Origin: Bacteroidia bacterium
Lineage (GTDB): Bacteria; Bacteroidota; Bacteroidia; Flavobacteriales; Flavobacteriaceae
Direction: 5' to 3'
Assembly: GCA_030425715.1 (NCBI GenBank)
Contig: JAUIAA010000031.1
Span: 1-12,278 of the forward strand
Length of the DNA stretch: 12,278 nucleotides
Shown: in pieces, positions 1 through 7,661 of the stretch
How positions within the stretch are numbered: the first letter of the stretch is position 1
How the letters are laid out: every line of letters starts with the position of its first letter
Notes under the pieces: generated by a model
What the model was told of the DNA's origin: nothing
Databases searched by the model: none
The model's input: the letters and a program-made list of their open reading frames with translations, nothing else
Position numbers and translations under genes: made by a program

Positions 1-1294
1 AGTATGAAGGTAATCTATCAGATAATCCTTTAGCGTATAAATATTACGATCCAGAAAAAATAGTTTCAGGTAAAACCATGCGAGAACATTTTAAATTTGC
101 CATTGCCTATTGGCATTCCTTCTGTGGTACAGGTGCAGATCCATTTGGACCAGGAACACAAAAATTTGCTTGGGATAAATCTACAGATGTTATGCAAGCA
201 GCAAAAGATAAGGCAGATGCTGCCTTTGAGTTTATTACAAAATTAGGATTTGATTATTTCTGTTTTCACGATTTTGATTTGGTTAGGGAAGCTTCTACAT
301 TTTCCGAATCAGAGAAAAGACTACAAAGTATTACAGATTATATTAAAGAGAAACAGAAAGAATCAGGAGTAAAATTGCTTTGGGGTACGGCCAATTGTGG
401 GGAACCGCAAATTGCTTTAGCAATCCAAGATATATGAATGGTGCGGCAACCAATCCAAATTTTGATGTGGTTGCTAGAGCAGGAGGTCAAATAAAACTGG
501 CCTTAGATGCAACCATTAAATTGGGCGGAGAGAACTATGTTTTTTGGGGAGGAAGAGAAGGGTATATGAGTTTGCTCAATACAGATATGGGAAGAGAATT
601 AGATCATATGGCTCAATTTTTAACCATGGCAAAAGATTATGCAAGAAGTCAAGGGTTTAAAGGAACTTTCTTTATTGAACCTAAACCTATGGAACCATCT
701 AAACACCAATATGATTTTGATACCGCTACAGCCATTGGATTTTTAAAAGAGTATGGTTTAGATAAAGATTTTAAAATAAATATAGAAGTAAACCATGCCA
801 CCTTAGCACAACACACTTTTCAGCATGAATTGGAAGTTGCAGCTAAAGCAGGAATGTTAGGTAGTATTGATGCCAATAGAGGGGATTACCAAAACGGTTG
901 GGATACCGATCAATTCCCAAATAATATCCAAGAAACTACCGAAGCCATGTTGGTATTTTTAAAAGCAGGTGGCTTACAAGGTGGAGGTGTGAATTTTGAT
1001 GCAAAAATTAGAAGAAATTCTACCGATTTAGAAGATATTTTTTACGCCCATATTGGAGGTGCGGATACTTTTGCAAGGGCGCTAATAATTGCCGATAAGA
1101 TTATCACTTCTTCTCCGTATGAAAAATTGAGAAAAGAGCGCTACCAATCGTTTGATACTGGTAAAGGAAAAGATTTTGAACAAGGTAAGTTGAGTTTAGA
1201 AGACTTATATAAAATCGCACAAGAAAATGGTGAAATACCATTGCAAAGTGGTAAACAAGAATTATTCGAAAATATTATCAATCAATATATTTAA
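1..1294 (+). pseudogene. xylA: Xylose isomerase, 5'-partial and frameshifted by a 17-bp duplication
   Basis: XylA converts D-xylose to D-xylulose in the cytoplasm using two divalent metals. The reading frame is open from base 3 (the start lies outside, probably about 15 codons upstream, judged from a usual length near 440 residues) and runs to a stop at 435-437. The rest of the protein continues in another frame to the stop at 1292-1294. The first part carries FHDFD (264-278) with the catalytic His/Asp pair. The second carries IEPKP, IEVNHA, SIDANRGD, WDTDQFP and GGVNFDAK, which hold the metal-binding Glu, His and Asp residues. All the expected active-site residues are present. The break falls at WGTAN, which is encoded twice (381-397 and 398-414). 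Deleting one 17-bp copy gives KLLWGTANCFSNPRYMNG, the normal family sequence. It heads the visible operon, one base before the next start. Identity is very secure; whether the gene is truly broken in the organism or misassembled is open. Confidence 0.93.
381..414 (+). repeat. 17-bp imperfect tandem duplication inside xylA
   Basis: Copy 1 is 381-397 (TGGGGTACGGCCAATTG) and copy 2 is 398-414 (TGGGGAACCGCAAATTG). They match at 14 of 17 bases. The three differences (386/403, 389/406, 392/409) all fall at third positions of the codons for Gly, Thr and Ala, so both copies encode W-G-T-A-N. As 17 is not a multiple of three, the second copy shifts the reading frame and creates the premature stop at 435-437. 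Confidence 0.95.
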
Positions 1295-1295
1295 T

Positions 1296-1718
1296 ATGAA
1301 TGTAAAGTGGCTCAAACTGTATTTGAGATTAGCAATTGGAATTGGATTTCTCTCTGCCGTAGCAGATAGATTGGGTTTTTATCCAAAAAAAATAGCAGTT
1401 TGGGGAGATTGGAATAACTTTTTAAGCTATACGGAAATTATAAATCCTTGGCTGCCTCAATCTATGATTCCTTTATTGGGTATTTTAGCTACTGCTTTAG
1501 AAATTGCCTTTGGAATTTGCCTAATTATTGGATTTAAAACAAAGTTAATAGCCAACTTAAGTGGAATTCTAATGTTGCTATTTGCTTTGTCTATTACATT
1601 TTCAACGGGATTTAAAGGGGCTTTTGATTATTCTGTATTTGCAGCATCTGCAGGAGCTTTTAGCTTGGCAATGATAAAAGAAAAGTTTTTAGAATTAGAT
1701 CAAATTATTAAGTTATGA
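1296..1718 (+). CDS. DoxX-family small integral membrane protein
   Basis: A 140-residue inner-membrane protein with four predicted hydrophobic helices at about residues 7-24, 56-79, 83-102 and 110-126. The start with RLAIGIGFLSA, the LEIAFGICLIIGF stretch at 69-80 and the DYSVFAASAGAFSL helix are typical of the DoxX/MauE-like family. Members are often annotated as quinone- or redox-linked, but the biochemical role of most is unknown. I chose ATG 1296, one base after the xylA stop, because the frame upstream of it overlaps xylA and does not resemble the family. The tight spacing implies co-transcription and probably translational coupling with xylA. A 31-base gap leads to the transporter gene. 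No function in xylose use can be read from the sequence; membership in the operon is the only hint. Family confidence is good; function unknown. Confidence 0.82.
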   Translation: MNVKWLKLYLRLAIGIGFLSAVADRLGFYPKKIAVWGDWNNFLSYTEIINPWLPQSMIPLLGILATALEIAFGICLIIGFKTKLIANLSGILMLLFALSITFSTGFKGAFDYSVFAASAGAFSLAMIKEKFLELDQIIKL

Positions 1719-1749
1719 ATTTTTCAAATAATTTGGATAATTAAGGTTG

Positions 1750-3285
1750 ATGAGAAAACTATTTTTTTTTGCGTTTGTAGTTTCTCTTGGGGGGTTCTTA
1801 TTTGGATTTGATGCAGGAATTATTTCTGGAGTAATGTCATATGCTGGGCCACAATTTAACCTTAGTGATTGGCAAACCGGATGGGTTGTAAGCTCTCCAT
1901 CTTTGGTAGCCATGTTTGCAATGGTTATAGCGGGAAGGCTGAGTAATTTTTTTGGGAGAATAAGAATCCTAAAAATTGCTGCTCTACTTTATACCTTGTC
2001 AGCTTTACTTTCGACTTTTTCTATATCATTCGAGATGCTTTATTTGGCTAGAATGCTTGGGGGGTTAGCCTTTGGAGCTGCCTTGGTTTTAGTACCTACC
2101 TATATTGCCGAAATTTCGACTGCCAAAAATAGAGGTAAACTTGTCTCTGTACAGCAATTAAATATAGTACTAGGTTTTTTTGCAGCATTTTTAAGTAATT
2201 ACTATTTTAATGAAGCTTACGCTTCAGGGAACCATGTTTTCTTAACGGAATTAAACATTTGGCGATGGATGTTGGGTGTTGAAGTTATTCCTGCTGTAGT
2301 ATATCTTACCATTTTGTTTTTCGTTCCAAAAAGTCCTAGGTGGCTTTTTTCTAATCAAAAAAATACAGTTGCAAAGGAAGTACTTATTCGGATTCATGGA
2401 TTCGAAATTGCAAAACAAGAAAGTATTACTATTTTGAAAAGAATAAGTAATGATAAATTAAATACAAAGGCAAAACTCAAAGATTTGTGGAAACCTTCAT
2501 TGAAATTTGTACTCACCATAGGTTTGGTTTTGGGAATTTTACAGCAAATAACTGGAATTAATGCGGTATATTTTTATGCGACATCTATATTTAAACAAAC
2601 AGGAATAGGAACCAATGCGGCCTTTTTTTCGGGAGTTTTATTAAGTTTTACAACTGTAGTCTTTACAATAATTGCTATGTTTTTGATTGATAAAATAGGT
2701 AGGCGCCCTTTGTTGTTGGTGGGTATGGCAGGAATATCGTTAAGCTTATTATTGTGTGCTTATGGTTTTTATCAGGCCACATATGAACTAAGCGTAAAAG
2801 ATGTAATGCAGCTTAAGCATGAAAACAAAATTAACCTAGAGCAATTTGCCGGAAAAGTATTTCAAAAAGATACTGCATTTAAAAATGAAATGAAAACTGC
2901 TTTAAGCTCCCAAGTTTATGCGTTGAATGAAGGCGCTATATTAGAGGTGGCAACAAATATCAATGCTAAATTGGTATTGATTGGTATTTTAGGTTTCATA
3001 GCCTGCTTTGCATTTTCATTAGGACCAGTAATGTGGGTAATGCTATCAGAATTGTATCCAAATCGTTATCGAGGTTTGGCAATTGGTGTTATTGGTTTTG
3101 TCAATGGGTTTGTTAGTTGGTTGGTTCAGCAAATTTTTCCATGGGAATTATCAAAGTTTGGTAGCGCATTTAGTTTTTTCGTATTTGGAATAATTGCTTT
3201 TGTAGGCTTCTTTATATTGCTAAAATTACTGCCAGAAACAAAAGGAAGGTCTTTGGAGCAAATAGAAGCCGATTTAATAAATTAA
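1750..3285 (+). CDS. xylE: MFS sugar porter, XylE/AraE-like pentose:H+ symporter
   Basis: A 511-residue, 12-helix major facilitator of the sugar porter family, acting in the inner membrane. Signatures in order: GFLFGFDAGIISG (residues 15-27), GRLSNFFGR (62-70), KSPRWLF (194-200), LQQITGIN (264-271), DKIGRRP (314-320), GPVMWVMLSELYPNRYRG (425-442) and PETKGRSLEQIE (495-506). The two Gln and the Asn of QQITGIN, and the Trp of GPVMW, match sugar-binding positions of E. coli XylE. Position behind xylA and ahead of a mutarotase makes xylose (or arabinose) the likely substrate, with proton symport expected. I chose ATG 1750; a TTG codon lies directly before it, and AAGG at 1743-1746 is a possible weak ribosome site. 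Unusual point: about 60 polar, charged residues (about 342-405) sit between helices 9 and 10, where XylE has a short loop. Family is very secure; the substrate is inferred from context. Confidence 0.88.
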   Translation: MRKLFFFAFVVSLGGFLFGFDAGIISGVMSYAGPQFNLSDWQTGWVVSSPSLVAMFAMVIAGRLSNFFGRIRILKIAALLYTLSALLSTFSISFEMLYLARMLGGLAFGAALVLVPTYIAEISTAKNRGKLVSVQQLNIVLGFFAAFLSNYYFNEAYASGNHVFLTELNIWRWMLGVEVIPAVVYLTILFFVPKSPRWLFSNQKNTVAKEVLIRIHGFEIAKQESITILKRISNDKLNTKAKLKDLWKPSLKFVLTIGLVLGILQQITGINAVYFYATSIFKQTGIGTNAAFFSGVLLSFTTVVFTIIAMFLIDKIGRRPLLLVGMAGISLSLLLCAYGFYQATYELSVKDVMQLKHENKINLEQFAGKVFQKDTAFKNEMKTALSSQVYALNEGAILEVATNINAKLVLIGILGFIACFAFSLGPVMWVMLSELYPNRYRGLAIGVIGFVNGFVSWLVQQIFPWELSKFGSAFSFFVFGIIAFVGFFILLKLLPETKGRSLEQIEADLIN

Positions 3286-3299
3286 ATTTGAGTTAAATA

Positions 3300-4286
3300 A
3301 TGAATGAAATAAAGACATATACATTAAAGAATAAAAATGGAGCTTTGTTAAAAATTACAAACTATGGAGCTACCATTGTAAGTTTAGAGGTGCTAAACAA
3401 GTTTAATAAATTGACCAATGTGGTGGTAGGTTTAAACAATATTGAGGATTATGTTGCTGCTGCTTACCAATCTCATGGATTGTATTTAGGATCTACTATT
3501 GGTAGATACGCAGGTAGAATTTCAAATAATGGCTTTGAATTGTCTGAAAAAAAATACAAGTTGTATGCAGAAAACAATGTGCACTTGCATGGAGGAAAAG
3601 AAGGGTTTGATAAAAAATACTGGGAAGTATTGCAGCAAAAAGATGGTGAAAATCCATCGATTACTTTTGCTTACCACAGCAAACATTTAGAAGAAGGGTA
3701 TCCAGGAAATTTAGAAGTTTCGCTCACTTATCAATTAACTGAAAATAATGAGGTTGATATACATATAAAAGCCACAACAGATAGAGCGACTCCTATAAAT
3801 TTAACCAATCATGCCTATTTTAATTTAGACGGTTGTAAGCATATAAAAAACCATCAGGTAAATGTAAATAGCTCAAAAATTGTTGCATTTAATGATCAGT
3901 TATTGCCTACAGGCAAATTAGAAGCTACAAATGGAACAAAATTAGATTTATCGAAAAATGAAATGGTAGGAAAGGAAAATTTTACAGGAATTGATAATAT
4001 TTTTATTTTAGAGGAAAGAGAAGAAAAGGCTAGCTTATTTTCAAAAGAAACAGGAATTTTAATGAAAGTTTTGACCAACCAACCTGCTTTAGTAGTCTAT
4101 ACGCCAAAAAAATTCCCTAACCTTGCGTTCACAAATAATGCGAGTTTTGAGGAATACCCTGCAATATGCTTTGAAGCCGAATGTTATCCTGATGCTCCAA
4201 ATATTGCTGAATTCCCTTCTGCAATATTACAACCTGAAGCAGTTTATGAAAACAAAACCACTTATGCTTTTAGTGTAATTTCGTAA
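3300..4286 (+). CDS. galM: Aldose 1-epimerase (mutarotase)
   Basis: A 328-residue galactose-mutarotase-like protein, near the usual family length of about 340, with no signal peptide, so cytoplasmic. It interconverts alpha and beta anomers of aldoses. Visible motifs are NYGATIVSLE (21-30), GSTIGRYAGRIS (64-75), HLHGGKEGFDKKYWEV with His97 (95-110), INLTNHAYFNLDG with the likely catalytic base His171 (166-178), IDNIF (231-235) and ICFEAECYPDAPN, where Glu292 is the likely catalytic acid. Starts 14 bases after the transporter stop, so it is the last gene of the xylose operon, where it would supply the xylopyranose anomer used by XylA. The gap to dinB (4287-4342) has no convincing terminator. 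Whether the true substrate is xylose, galactose or glucose cannot be told from sequence. Confidence 0.92.
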   Translation: MNEIKTYTLKNKNGALLKITNYGATIVSLEVLNKFNKLTNVVVGLNNIEDYVAAAYQSHGLYLGSTIGRYAGRISNNGFELSEKKYKLYAENNVHLHGGKEGFDKKYWEVLQQKDGENPSITFAYHSKHLEEGYPGNLEVSLTYQLTENNEVDIHIKATTDRATPINLTNHAYFNLDGCKHIKNHQVNVNSSKIVAFNDQLLPTGKLEATNGTKLDLSKNEMVGKENFTGIDNIFILEEREEKASLFSKETGILMKVLTNQPALVVYTPKKFPNLAFTNNASFEEYPAICFEAECYPDAPNIAEFPSAILQPEAVYENKTTYAFSVIS

Positions 4287-4342
4287 TTATTTTTTGAAGG
4301 TAAAATTTTATCTGAAATTAATCTTTGTAGTTTTACTCAGTA

Positions 4343-5428
4343 ATGACAAGTAATCACAGAAAAATAATTCACGTAGATATGGATGCCTTTTATGCATCTG
4401 TGGAACAAATGGATTGTCCTGAATTGCAGGGGAAAGCCATTGCAGTGGGTGGAGATGGAAGAAGAGGGGTGATTGCAGCAGCAAGTTATGAAGCTAGGAA
4501 ATTTGGAGTTCGTTCGGCCATGAGCGGAACCTATGCAAAGAAAATTTGTCCAGATTTGATTTTTGTATATCCTCGATTTGCTCGATACAAAGAAATATCT
4601 TCACAAATTAGAAAGATATTTTTTGATTATACCGATTTGGTAGAACCATTGTCTTTAGATGAGGCTTATTTAGATGTAACCCAAAATAAAAAGAACCATC
4701 CATCGGCAAGTATGTTGGCTTCAGAAATTAGAGAAAGAATTTTTAAGGAAGTTGGATTAAGAGCTTCGGCTGGAATTTCATCTAATAAATTTGTTGCAAA
4801 AATTGCCTCAGATGTAAATAAGCCAAACGGACAAAAAACAATTCCGCCCGAAGAGATCCTTACTTTTTTAGAAAATCTTGAAATTCATAAGTTTTACGGT
4901 ATAGGTAAGGTTACTACCGAAAAAATGAATAAGCTGGGAATCTTTACTGGTAAAGATTTAAAATCCAAATCATTGGAGTATTTGGTACATCATTTTAAAA
5001 ATTCAGGGCAACATTATTACAAAATTGTACGTGGTATTCACAACAGTGCAGTAAAGCCACATCGTTTGCAAAAATCAGTAGCAGCCGAACATACTTTTCA
5101 CGAAAATTTGACGTCGGAAATTTATATGTTAGAAAGATTACAAAAAATTGCCGAGGAGCTAGAAAAACGGTTGGTTAAATCAAAAGTTGCAGGAAAAACC
5201 GTTACGCTTAAAATAAAATATAGCGATTTTACCACCCAAACAAGAAGTAAAACCTTGTCTTATTTTATCAAAGACAAGGCTATTTTACTTGAAACTGTTA
5301 AAGATTTATTGTACCAAGATACGTTAAAAGAATCGGTGCGATTATTAGGTATCTCAGTTACCAATTTAAACAACCAAACCCAAAAGAATATTGAGATTAT
5401 TGATGTTCAATTGGCATTTGAATTTTAA
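4343..5428 (+). CDS. dinB: DNA polymerase IV (Y-family translesion polymerase)
   Basis: A 361-residue error-prone translesion polymerase. The N-terminal palm has IIHVDMDAFYASVE (8-21) with catalytic Asp12 and steric-gate aromatic Tyr17, and SLDEAYLDV (104-112) with catalytic Asp106/Glu107. SAGISSNKFVAKIASD (142-157) is the conserved DinB segment. FYGIGKVTTEKMNKLGI (184-200) is the helix-hairpin-helix thumb, followed by the little-finger domain. The C-terminal tail QLAFEF resembles a sliding-clamp binding motif. Full length for the family. Start ATG 4343 puts the catalytic motif at its normal distance from the N-terminus. Upstream, TAATCTTTG (4319-4327) is only a near match to the TAnnTTTG promoter element, so the gene may also be read through from galM. 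No SOS-type operator was recognised. It ends at a strong hairpin, converging on pckA. Identity is secure. Confidence 0.95.
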   Translation: MTSNHRKIIHVDMDAFYASVEQMDCPELQGKAIAVGGDGRRGVIAAASYEARKFGVRSAMSGTYAKKICPDLIFVYPRFARYKEISSQIRKIFFDYTDLVEPLSLDEAYLDVTQNKKNHPSASMLASEIRERIFKEVGLRASAGISSNKFVAKIASDVNKPNGQKTIPPEEILTFLENLEIHKFYGIGKVTTEKMNKLGIFTGKDLKSKSLEYLVHHFKNSGQHYYKIVRGIHNSAVKPHRLQKSVAAEHTFHENLTSEIYMLERLQKIAEELEKRLVKSKVAGKTVTLKIKYSDFTTQTRSKTLSYFIKDKAILLETVKDLLYQDTLKESVRLLGISVTNLNNQTQKNIEIIDVQLAFEF

Positions 5429-5430
5429 CT

Positions 5431-5462
5431 AAATCTGCTAGAAATTTCTAGCAGATTTTTTT
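5431..5462 (+). terminator. Intrinsic terminator between convergent dinB and pckA
   Basis: Bases 5431-5458 are a perfect 28-base palindrome; each arm reads AAATCTGCTAGAAA or its complement. It can fold as a stem of about 12 bp and is followed by a run of seven T (5456-5462). It starts two bases after the dinB stop, so it is a textbook rho-independent terminator for dinB. The T-run extends into the last codon of pckA on the other strand. For leftward transcripts the stem is the same but the U-tract is poor (TTTAGTTAAAA), so it should terminate pckA less efficiently. Confidence 0.9.
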
Positions 5463-7071
5463 ATGGGATAGGAGGTGCACCAGCCATAATTTCTTCGCTA
5501 GCAAATTCTTCAAATTGTTTAAAGTTATTTCTAAAGGCATCTGCTAAAGCATGAGCTTTTTTATAATAGGCTTCATCATCATTCCAAGTTTTTCTAGAAT
5601 GTAAAACTTCTGATGGAATTCCGGGAATCTCTCTAGGTTGATGCAACCCAAATATAGAGTGTATATGGTATTTATCGTAGTTTACCTTGTCTATAATTCC
5701 GCTTAAAGCTGCATTAATCATCGCTCTGGTATACTTTAACTTAATACGGCTCCCAACACCATAAGGACCACCTGTCCATCCGGTATTGATCAACCACACG
5801 TTAACTCCTGCTTCTTTCATTTTAGCACTTAACATCTCTGCATATTTTGTTGGATGTAAAGGCATAAAAGGTGCGCCAAAACAGGCAGAAAAAGAAGGTA
5901 CAGGCTCGGTAATACCTGCTTCGGTACCTGCTACTTTTGCAGTGTAGCCCGAAATAAAGTGGTAAGCTGCCTGCCCAGGTGTAAGTTTGGAAATGGGAGG
6001 CAAAACCCCAAAGGCATCTGCAGTTAAGAAAAATATATTTTTTGGATTTTTAGCCAAAGATGGCGTTTTTATATTGTTGATATGAAAAATAGGATAGCTA
6101 ACTCTTGTATTTTGTGTGATAGAAACATTATCAAAATCAACTTCGTTAGTGCCTTTTTTAAAAATCACATTTTCTAACAATGCTCCTGGTTTGATTGCAT
6201 TAAATATATCTGGTTCATTTTCTTTGGATAAATTGATAGCTTTTGCATAGCATCCTCCTTCAAAATTAAAAATGGTATTATCTTTGGTCCAACCATGCTC
6301 ATCATCTCCAATTAATTTTCTTTGCGGATCTGCAGATAAAGTTGTTTTACCAGTACCAGATAAGCCAAAAAATATAGCGGTTTCTCCATTCTCACCAACA
6401 TTGGCGGAACAGTGCATTGGAAGTGTTTCTTTATAAACAGGAAGGATAAAATTTAAGGCAGAAAAAATCCCTTTTTTAATTTCTCCAGTATAACCAGTAC
6501 CGCCAATTAAAATAATTTTTTTAGTAAAATTTAAAATGGCAAAATTGTGTTGTCGGGTGCCATCAATAGCTGCATCTGCTAAAAAACTAGGTGCTTGAAT
6601 TACTGTCCATTCGGGTTCAAAATTTGCCAATTGTTCTTCGGTAGGACGGATAAACATATTGTAAGCAAATAAGTTGGACCAAGGAATCTCGGTAATTACT
6701 CTTAGATTCATTTTAAATCGATCATCTGCACAGGCAATAGCTTCTCTTACATATAGCTCCTTTCCCGACAGATAATCGGTAACCTTAGCATAAAGTTTAT
6801 CAAATTTTTCCGCATCAAATGGCAGGTTTATTTTTCCATCCCACCAAACTTGGTCTTTTGATATTTCATCTTTAACAATAAACCTATCTTGTGGTGACCT
6901 ACCCGTAAATTCGCCTGTATTTACTGCTAGGGCTCCAGAACTGGCAATTTCCCCTAATCCTTTATCTACACAAATTTGGGTTAGTTTTTCTGGTGATAAA
7001 TTCCAATGGGTAATTGCATTTGTAATACCGTATTTTTCTAAAGAAATTGGCATAATTTGTTTGTCTTTCAT
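5461..7071 (-). CDS. pckA: Phosphoenolpyruvate carboxykinase (ATP)
   Basis: A 536-residue ATP-type PEP carboxykinase, which interconverts oxaloacetate plus ATP with PEP plus CO2 plus ADP in the cytoplasm, at the head of gluconeogenesis. Motifs: TGRSPQDRF substrate-binding region (56-64), IGGTGYTGEIKKG (189-201), PMHCSANVG (218-226), the P-loop FGLSGTGKTT (235-244), the metal-binding kinase-2 region LIGDDEHGW (253-261) and, near the C-terminus, NTGWTGGPYGVGSRIKL. All the diagnostic residues are in place and the length fits the family (about 530-540). Start ATG 7071 lies 25 bases downstream of a perfect TAnnTTTG element on the minus strand. An internal ATG at codon 7 is a less likely start. The neighbouring DUF423 gene is upstream on the same strand with a 78-base gap that holds this promoter, so pckA is probably its own unit. 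Its stop codon overlaps the terminator T-run of dinB. Confidence 0.97.
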   Translation of the reverse strand: MKDKQIMPISLEKYGITNAITHWNLSPEKLTQICVDKGLGEIASSGALAVNTGEFTGRSPQDRFIVKDEISKDQVWWDGKINLPFDAEKFDKLYAKVTDYLSGKELYVREAIACADDRFKMNLRVITEIPWSNLFAYNMFIRPTEEQLANFEPEWTVIQAPSFLADAAIDGTRQHNFAILNFTKKIILIGGTGYTGEIKKGIFSALNFILPVYKETLPMHCSANVGENGETAIFFGLSGTGKTTLSADPQRKLIGDDEHGWTKDNTIFNFEGGCYAKAINLSKENEPDIFNAIKPGALLENVIFKKGTNEVDFDNVSITQNTRVSYPIFHINNIKTPSLAKNPKNIFFLTADAFGVLPPISKLTPGQAAYHFISGYTAKVAGTEAGITEPVPSFSACFGAPFMPLHPTKYAEMLSAKMKEAGVNVWLINTGWTGGPYGVGSRIKLKYTRAMINAALSGIIDKVNYDKYHIHSIFGLHQPREIPGIPSEVLHSRKTWNDDEAYYKKAHALADAFRNNFKQFEEFASEEIMAGAPPIP

Positions 7072-7096
7072 TTTTAGTTGTGTAATTTGAGTGGGG

Positions 7097-7104
7097 CAAA
7101 GTTA
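7097..7104 (-). promoter_or_regulatory. Candidate pckA promoter, -7 element
   Basis: TAACTTTG on the minus strand is an exact match to TAnnTTTG, the -7 consensus of the primary sigma factor of Bacteroidota. It lies 25 bases upstream of the pckA ATG, implying a leader of about 20 bases. A good TTG at the -33 position is not seen (TGT at the expected spacing). Confidence 0.55.
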
Positions 7105-7149
7105 TAGTTATTCGTAAAATTAGACACTCTTTTTTTGCAAAAAATGATT

Positions 7150-7536
7150 TTAAGCCTCGCTTTTTTTGAAAAACGTAAAAGCTAGTAATATCCAGCCAAT
7201 TATAAAAAGCAATCCGCCTAAAGGTGTGATAAACCAAATTGCTTTTGCAGAGACTCCTCCAGCGGTAATAGCAAATAAAGACCCTGAAAAGCAAAAAATA
7301 CCACCAAAAAACAAATAACTTATTCTATTTTTAAGTGGTTTTGAGATGTTAGCAATCGAATTGATAAAGAGCAATACTATAACATGGTACATCATATATC
7401 GTACGCCTGTTTCAAAATTATTTATTTGTTGCGGGTCTAATTTATCGCCTAAAGCATGTGCGCCAAAAGCGCCTAAGATTATTGCCAAAGCTCCTAATAT
7501 AGAAGTGATGATTAAGTTAGTTTTTGTCTGTGTCAT
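7150..7536 (-). CDS. DUF423 family membrane protein
   Basis: A 128-residue inner-membrane protein with four hydrophobic segments (about residues 8-28, 46-63, 71-91 and 98-123). The sequence GAFGAHALGDKL (22-33), the F-TGVRYMMYHVIVLLF region (41-57), FSGSLFAIT (83-91) and ITPLGGLLFIIGW (103-115) are the hallmark of the DUF423 family (E. coli YgdD, Bacillus YwdK relatives), whose function is not established. Length is typical. ATG 7536 places the first helix right at the N-terminus and lies 20 bases downstream of an exact TAnnTTTG element. It is upstream of pckA on the same strand, with a 78-base gap and no convincing terminator, so some read-through into pckA is possible. It diverges from the saccharopine dehydrogenase gene. 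Confidence 0.88.
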   Translation of the reverse strand: MTQTKTNLIITSILGALAIILGAFGAHALGDKLDPQQINNFETGVRYMMYHVIVLLFINSIANISKPLKNRISYLFFGGIFCFSGSLFAITAGGVSAKAIWFITPLGGLLFIIGWILLAFTFFKKSEA

Positions 7537-7556
7537 ATCACTAAATTTAAATGCTG

Positions 7557-7564
7557 CAAATGTA
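7557..7564 (-). promoter_or_regulatory. Candidate promoter for the DUF423 gene, -7 element
   Basis: TACATTTG on the minus strand matches TAnnTTTG exactly and sits 20 bases upstream of the ATG at 7536, implying a very short leader. No clear TTG is seen at -33. It shares a 125-base divergent intergenic region with the candidate promoter at 7621-7628. Confidence 0.5.
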
Positions 7565-7620
7565 CAAAAATGCCTTTGCTAATCTTACTTGTTTAATTAT
7601 ATCTTATAATCCTTGTATTT

Positions 7621-7628
7621 TATTTTTG
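7621..7628 (+). promoter_or_regulatory. Candidate promoter for the saccharopine dehydrogenase gene, -7 element
   Basis: TATTTTTG matches TAnnTTTG, 33 bases upstream of the ATG at 7662. The local T-richness makes a chance match easier, and no TTG is found at the usual 19-base spacing (the nearest is 29 bases upstream), so this is weaker than the other candidates. Confidence 0.35.
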
Positions 7629-7661
7629 ATATTCGCACTTTTGAGGGCATAATTTTTACAG

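Noticed and set aside
381..437. Programmed frameshift or ribosome bypass across the xylA duplication
   Set aside because: A 17-base hop between the two matching TTG ends would restore XylA, but there is no slippery heptamer or stimulatory stem, and xylose isomerases are not known to use recoding. Joined alleles explain the synonymous differences better.
4301..4310. Perfect 10-base palindrome TAAAATTTTA between galM and dinB as terminator or operator
   Set aside because: Pure A/T, no following T-run, and such palindromes are expected by chance in this composition.
4319..4327. TAATCTTTG upstream of dinB as a promoter
   Set aside because: It has one base too many inside TAnnTTTG and the nearest TTG is 22 bases upstream, so it is mentioned under dinB but not listed as a feature.
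7131..7144. TTTTTTGCAAAAAA palindrome after the DUF423 gene as terminator
   Set aside because: The stem has only one G:C pair per arm and essentially no loop, too weak to terminate.
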